This document shows positions 21,020 to 24,071 of a DNA stretch of 24,071 bases, piece by piece. The translations under genes and the position numbers were made by a program. The stretch is from the NCBI GenBank assembly GCA_013361975.1, contig JABFXB010000277.1, positions 1-24,071 of the forward strand, written 5' to 3'. This DNA is from Dermatophilaceae bacterium. GTDB taxonomy: Bacteria; Actinomycetota; Actinomycetes; Actinomycetales; Dermatophilaceae. Every line of letters starts with the position of its first letter. The first letter of the stretch is position 1. The notes below the pieces were generated by a model. The model ran no database searches and was not told the DNA's origin. It saw nothing but the letters and a program-made list of their open reading frames with translations.

Positions 21020-21861
21020 GCCCCGATCACCTCGCCGGTCATGGGGTCGACGACGCCCTCGAGCTCGGCTGCCGCGACCGGCTCGACGAGGGTGGGTCCG
21101 TTGTTGGCGGTGGCCCCGACGGCCCGGCTCACCGGGTGGGCCTCGAAGCGGCCCGGGTCGGCGAACTCGAGGACGCCCTGGACGTAGCCGGGGTCGCGCT
21201 CGTCGGGGTCGAGCCACTGCTCCCACTGCGCGCGCTCGAGCACCAGCGGCTGCCGGTCGTGGATGCGGTCCATGCCGGGGTCGGCGGCGGTCGTGATGAT
21301 GGTGAACGTCGTCAGCCACGCGCCCGGGTCGCCGTCGGGAAGCTCCTTGTCGCGCCAGAACTCGTAGAGCCCGGCGAAGGCGACAGGGTCGCCGTCGGCG
21401 CGGTGGATGAAGAACGGCTGCTTGCGCGGCTTGCCCTTGGCGTCGAGGGCCGTCGGCGAGACCTGCCACTCGTACCAGCCGTCGGCCGGGACGATGCAGC
21501 GCCGCGAGAGGGCGGCCTTCGCGAAGGCGCCCTTGCCGAGGACCGACTCGGCCCGCGCGTTGGTCATGCGCAGGCCCATCTTGACGTCCTTGGACCACGC
21601 CGGCACCAGCCCCCACGTGAGCAGCCGGAGCTGCCGGGTGGGCTCGGCATCGTCGTCGGGGCCGTCGCCGCCGCGGGGTCGCCGGGTCAGCACGACGGGC
21701 GCCTGCTTCGAGGGCGCCATGTTCCAGTCGGGCTCGCCCGCAGGCGGGTTCTGGGGGTTCTTGAGCACGCTGCGGCTGGGCTCGGCCATGTGGTCCTCGT
21801 CGACGTCGAAGGCCTCGATGAGCTCGTCGGGCCGCGCGCTCGCGGCATACCTCCCGCACAT
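21016..21861 (-). CDS. SRAP (SOS response-associated peptidase) family protein, YedK/HMCES type
   Basis: The 281-aa protein covalently protects abasic sites in single-stranded DNA. Cys2 in MCGRY forms the DNA link after removal of Met1. N47 (NMAP), LLTWGLVPAWSKD (80-92), TNARAES (100-106), the catalytic Glu131 in PADGWYEW and His201 in DRIHDRQP are all present; the last motif is usually HDRMP. Two acidic insertions (about 21-45 and 62-76) make it longer than E. coli YedK (222 aa). The ATG is 7 nt from a TACGCT box, with no ribosome binding site. Confidence 0.93.
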   Translation of the reverse strand: MCGRYAASARPDELIEAFDVDEDHMAEPSRSVLKNPQNPPAGEPDWNMAPSKQAPVVLTRRPRGGDGPDDDAEPTRQLRLLTWGLVPAWSKDVKMGLRMTNARAESVLGKGAFAKAALSRRCIVPADGWYEWQVSPTALDAKGKPRKQPFFIHRADGDPVAFAGLYEFWRDKELPDGDPGAWLTTFTIITTAADPGMDRIHDRQPLVLERAQWEQWLDPDERDPGYVQGVLEFADPGRFEAHPVSRAVGATANNGPTLVEPVAAAELEGVVDPMTGEVIGA

Positions 21862-21932
21862 GCGGCACAGCGTATGCCGCTGCGCCGACGCGGGCTGGGC
21901 ACGTCGGCGCCCGACGGGGCGGGACGGCATAC
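21843..21932. repeat. Cluster of three CGGCATAC octamers near the SRAP promoter
   Basis: CGGCATAC lies at 21843-21850 and 21925-21932 on the plus strand and at 21872-21879 on the minus strand; the middle copy overlaps the SRAP -10 box. Eight more copies lie elsewhere: plus strand at 5622, 10333, 11223, 19592 and 23892; minus strand at 9658, 11914 and 14131 (left ends). Confidence 0.6.
21869..21874 (-). promoter_or_regulatory. Leaderless -10 box for the SRAP-hydrolase operon (TACGCT)
   Basis: TACGCT on the minus strand ends 7 nt before the ATG at 21861. No LexA-type site (GAAC-N4-GTTC or close) is seen in the 206-nt spacer to the DoxX-like gene, so SOS control is not supported by the sequence. 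Confidence 0.45.
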
Positions 21933-22067
21933 GCCCGCGGGCCGAGCGGACCCATGCCGGCGTGGGCGCGCCCACCGAGGCCGTGGGTATGTCGATACCG
22001 TAGGTGTCCACAGGTCCACGATGGTCATGGCGCGACTTCGTGCCGTCGACCGGAGGAGGAGTTCCGC

Positions 22068-22598
22068 ATGATCGTCCGCCGTCTCGCCCGCCCGCTGCTC
22101 GCATCCGTCTTCGTCGCCGCCGGCGTCGATGCCCTGCGCCACCCCGCGGCACGCACCGACCAGGCGGCACACCTGCTGCAGAAGGTGCCCGACCAGGTGC
22201 CGGGGGCCGAGGTCGCCGCGAAGGACCCCGACCTGTTCGTGCGGGTCAACGGAGCGGCGCTGCTCGGCGGCGGCCTCCTCCTCGCCACCGGGCGCATGCC
22301 GCGCCTCGCCTCCACCGTGCTCGCAGCGTCGGTCGTGCCCACGACGGCCATCGAGCACGCGTTCTGGGACGAGACGGACCCGGCGCGCAAGGCCCAGAGC
22401 CGCAGCCTCTTCCTCAAGAACGTCGGACTGCTCGGGGGCCTGCTCCTCGCCGCCGTCGACACCGAGGGCAGGCCGGGCCTGGCCTGGCGCGCCCAGCACG
22501 CCACCAAGACCACGCGCCGCGAGGCGCGGCACGCCAGGCAGACCGCAAAGCGCGAGGCCCGTCTCCTCGCCCATCGAGCACAGGACGTCGTGAGCTGA
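22068..22598 (+). CDS. DoxX family membrane protein
   Basis: The 176-aa protein has DoxX-type membrane helices at about 5-24, 60-74, 79-97 and 115-131, with VFVAAGVDALRHPAARTD at the start and IEHAFWDETDPARKAQ before the last helix. The C-terminal 40 residues are cytosolic and very basic (TTRREARHARQTAKREARL), which could bind RNA, DNA or lipid head groups. DoxX proteins take part in thiol and membrane redox stress in some actinobacteria, but the role here is not defined. The start is firm: GGAGGAGGA lies 7 nt upstream of the ATG. Confidence 0.85.
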   Translation: MIVRRLARPLLASVFVAAGVDALRHPAARTDQAAHLLQKVPDQVPGAEVAAKDPDLFVRVNGAALLGGGLLLATGRMPRLASTVLAASVVPTTAIEHAFWDETDPARKAQSRSLFLKNVGLLGGLLLAAVDTEGRPGLAWRAQHATKTTRREARHARQTAKREARLLAHRAQDVVS

Positions 22599-22599
22599 G

Positions 22600-24000
22600 T
22601 TGAGTTCCGCTGATCCATCGCCCCACCTCCCCTCCCCGACCGGTGTCACCCCCGGCGACACCCTGACGGCTGAACCGGACTGGGCGGCGCCGCTGGCCCC
22701 CGGCCTGCTCGACGCGACGGTCGTGCTGCCGGGCAGCAAGTCCCTCACCAACCGCTACCTCGTGCTGGCCGCCCTGGCCGGCGACCGCTCCCGGCTGCGC
22801 GCTCCCCTGCGCTCACGCGACACGCTGCTCATGGCCGACGCGCTGCGCTCGCTGGGGGTCCGCATCGACGACGTCGCGCCCGAGGGCGAGTCGGCGGCAA
22901 GCGCGTCGGGCGCTGTGCCCGACTGGCTGGTCACGCCGCCCGAGACCCTCACGGGCGACGTCACGGTCGACTGCGGGCTCGCCGGCACGGTGATGCGCTT
23001 CCTGCCCGCGGTCGCGGCCCTCGCCGACGGCCCGGTGCGGCTCGACGGCGACCCACAGGCCCGGGTGCGGCCGATGGGCCCCGTCATCGACGCCCTGCGC
23101 GCCCTCGGTGCCGGCGTCGACGACGAGGGCGGCTGCCTGCCCGTCACAGTGCACGGGCGGGGACACCTGCGCGGCGGCTCCGTCACCATGGACGCGTCGG
23201 CGTCGTCGCAGTTCATCTCCGCCCTGCTGCTCGCCGGCGCCCGCTACGACGAGGGCGTCACCGTGCACCACGAGGGCAATCCGGTGCCGAGCGAGCCGCA
23301 CATCCTCATGACCGTCGAGACGCTGCGTGACGCCGGTGCCATCGTCGACGACAGCGAGCCGAACACGTGGCGGGTCGAGCCCTCCGAGATCAATGCGCTC
23401 GACGTGTCGGTCGAGCCCGACCTCTCCAACGCCGGGCCCTTCGTGGCGGCGGCCCTCGTCGCGGGCGGCACCGTGAGGGTTCCCGGCTGGCCGCAGCACA
23501 CCACGCAGGCCGGCGACCTGCTGCGCGAGATCCTCGACACGATGGGTGCCGACGTGCGGCTCGACCGCGCCGGGCTCACGGTGGTGGGCAGTGGCGAGCT
23601 CGTCGGCATCGACATCGACCTGCACGACGCGGCCGAGCTGACCCCGACCGTCGCCGCCCTGGCTGCCCTGGCGTCGACCCCGACGTGGATCCGCGGCGTC
23701 GCACACATCCGCGGGCACGAGACCGACCGCCTCGCCGCCCTCACCGCCGAGCTCGGCGGCCTCGGCTCGCACGTGACCGAGACCGAGGACGGGCTGCGCA
23801 TCGCGCCCTCGGCCCTGCACGGCGGCCGGTTCCGCAGCTACCACGACCACCGCATGGCGACGGCCGGTGCGATCATCGGCCTGCGCGTGCCCGGCATACG
23901 GGTCGAGGACATCGGCACGACCCGCAAGACGCTGCCCGACTTCGTCGGTTTGTGGCGCGGCATGCTCGACGGCTCCGCCTCCACGGTGCTTCCTCGATGA
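22600..24000 (+). CDS. aroA: 3-phosphoshikimate 1-carboxyvinyltransferase (EPSP synthase)
   Basis: The 466-aa enzyme makes EPSP from shikimate 3-phosphate and phosphoenolpyruvate in the aromatic amino acid pathway. Present are LPGSKSLTNR (43-52), the glyphosate-site loop CGLAGTVMRF (125-134, where many class I enzymes have GNAGT), RPMGP (157-161), SSQFISALLL (202-211), and near the end YHDHRMA and GTTRKTLPDF. The start is uncertain: the TTG at 22600 is the only usable start before WAAPLAPGLLDATVVLPGSK, so a rare TTG start with about 28 extra residues is assumed. It lies 1 nt after the DoxX-like gene and overlaps rsgA by 4 nt. Confidence 0.93.
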   Translation: MSSADPSPHLPSPTGVTPGDTLTAEPDWAAPLAPGLLDATVVLPGSKSLTNRYLVLAALAGDRSRLRAPLRSRDTLLMADALRSLGVRIDDVAPEGESAASASGAVPDWLVTPPETLTGDVTVDCGLAGTVMRFLPAVAALADGPVRLDGDPQARVRPMGPVIDALRALGAGVDDEGGCLPVTVHGRGHLRGGSVTMDASASSQFISALLLAGARYDEGVTVHHEGNPVPSEPHILMTVETLRDAGAIVDDSEPNTWRVEPSEINALDVSVEPDLSNAGPFVAAALVAGGTVRVPGWPQHTTQAGDLLREILDTMGADVRLDRAGLTVVGSGELVGIDIDLHDAAELTPTVAALAALASTPTWIRGVAHIRGHETDRLAALTAELGGLGSHVTETEDGLRIAPSALHGGRFRSYHDHRMATAGAIIGLRVPGIRVEDIGTTRKTLPDFVGLWRGMLDGSASTVLPR

Positions 24001-24071
24001 GCTGGCGGGACCTCGACGAGGGCGACGTCCGCGTCCGCCCGAGCCGCAAGGGATCGAGGCCCCGCACGAAG
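23997..24071 (+). CDS. rsgA: Ribosome small-subunit GTPase RsgA, N-terminal fragment (runs off the right edge)
   Basis: Only 25 codons are in the window, beginning MSWRDLDEGDVRVRPSRKGS. The DLDExDVRVRPxRxxSRPRTK pattern is the usual start of actinobacterial RsgA, a circularly permuted GTPase that helps 30S subunit maturation. The ATG overlaps the aroA stop (ATGA), and aroA-rsgA is a common actinobacterial gene pair. The GTPase motifs lie outside the window. Confidence 0.8.
   Translation, partial: MSWRDLDEGDVRVRPSRKGSRPRTK

Noticed and set aside
21954..22067. Earlier start for the DoxX-like gene
   Set aside because: The ATG at 22068 has a very strong GGAGGAGGA site; the upstream 38 codons lack family similarity and cross the spacer.
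21862..22067. LexA box upstream of the SRAP gene
   Set aside because: No GAAC-N4-GTTC-like dyad was found, despite the SOS-associated name of the family.

Overview
The window is high-GC chromosomal DNA of an actinobacterium. The markers are a WhiB-family Fe-S regulator, the start of a mycothione reductase gene, coenzyme F420 biosynthesis genes, a SigR/RsrA pair, actinobacterial ribosomal protein bL37, and many genes that start at GTG directly downstream of a TANNNT box. The order manB, DUF3499, zincin-like gene, whiB2, fbiA/cofD, fbiB matches the Rv3256c-Rv3262 block of mycobacteria. The extra Trm112, DUF5719 and glycosyltransferase genes, the bioYMN operon and the codon usage suggest a member of Micrococcales, possibly Intrasporangiaceae; the family-level guess is inference. 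I see no tRNA, rRNA, CRISPR, insertion sequence or prophage. The DNA looks like stable core chromosome.

Layout. 1-3.4 kb, minus strand: start of mtr, a SIS-fold protein of the bifunctional PGI/PMI type, Trm112, ManB (phosphomannomutase/phosphoglucomutase) and DUF3499. 3.5-4.0 kb, plus: a zincin-like small protein with a broken HExxH motif. 4.0-9.1 kb, minus: DUF5719 envelope protein, a 1092-residue membrane GT2 glycosyltransferase, and WhiB2. 9.3-11.4 kb, plus: CofD/FbiA and an FbiB that carries the ligase domain but no recognisable nitroreductase domain. 11.4-12.3 kb, minus: a zinc-type quinone reductase/alcohol dehydrogenase. 12.4-14.5 kb, plus: BioY-BioM-BioN biotin ECF transporter. 14.6-15.8 kb, minus: malic enzyme. 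16.0-18.6 kb, minus: two overlapping membrane HD-domain genes. 18.6-19.0 kb: a compact unit with a 30-residue ORF, strong ribosome binding site, leader hairpin and terminator hairpin. 19.06 kb, plus: bL37 (24 aa). 19.2-20.2 kb, minus: SigR-RsrA. 20.4-21.9 kb, minus: TEX30-like hydrolase and SRAP (YedK/HMCES) protein. 22.1-24.07 kb, plus: DoxX-like protein, AroA and the start of RsgA.

How the genes work together. The ManB block supplies sugar phosphates for envelope glycans; the GT2 protein and DUF5719, translationally coupled, are plausible users, and WhiB2 next to them is a cell-division/developmental regulator. mtr at one end and sigR-rsrA at the other both belong to mycothiol/disulfide stress biology. 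CofD and FbiB catalyse the late steps of F420 synthesis. Nine genes show a TANNNT box 6-8 nt from the start codon and no Shine-Dalgarno sequence, so leaderless transcription seems common here. Eight gene pairs overlap by exactly 4 nt (ATGA or GTGA).

The most unusual signals are (i) the 30-aa ORF unit upstream of the HD-gene pair, whose terminator hairpin lies across the -35 region of the HD operon, (ii) the asymmetric loss of catalytic residues in the two HD proteins, (iii) the octamer CGGCATAC, which I count 11 times where about one is expected, and (iv) the unusual C-terminus of FbiB.
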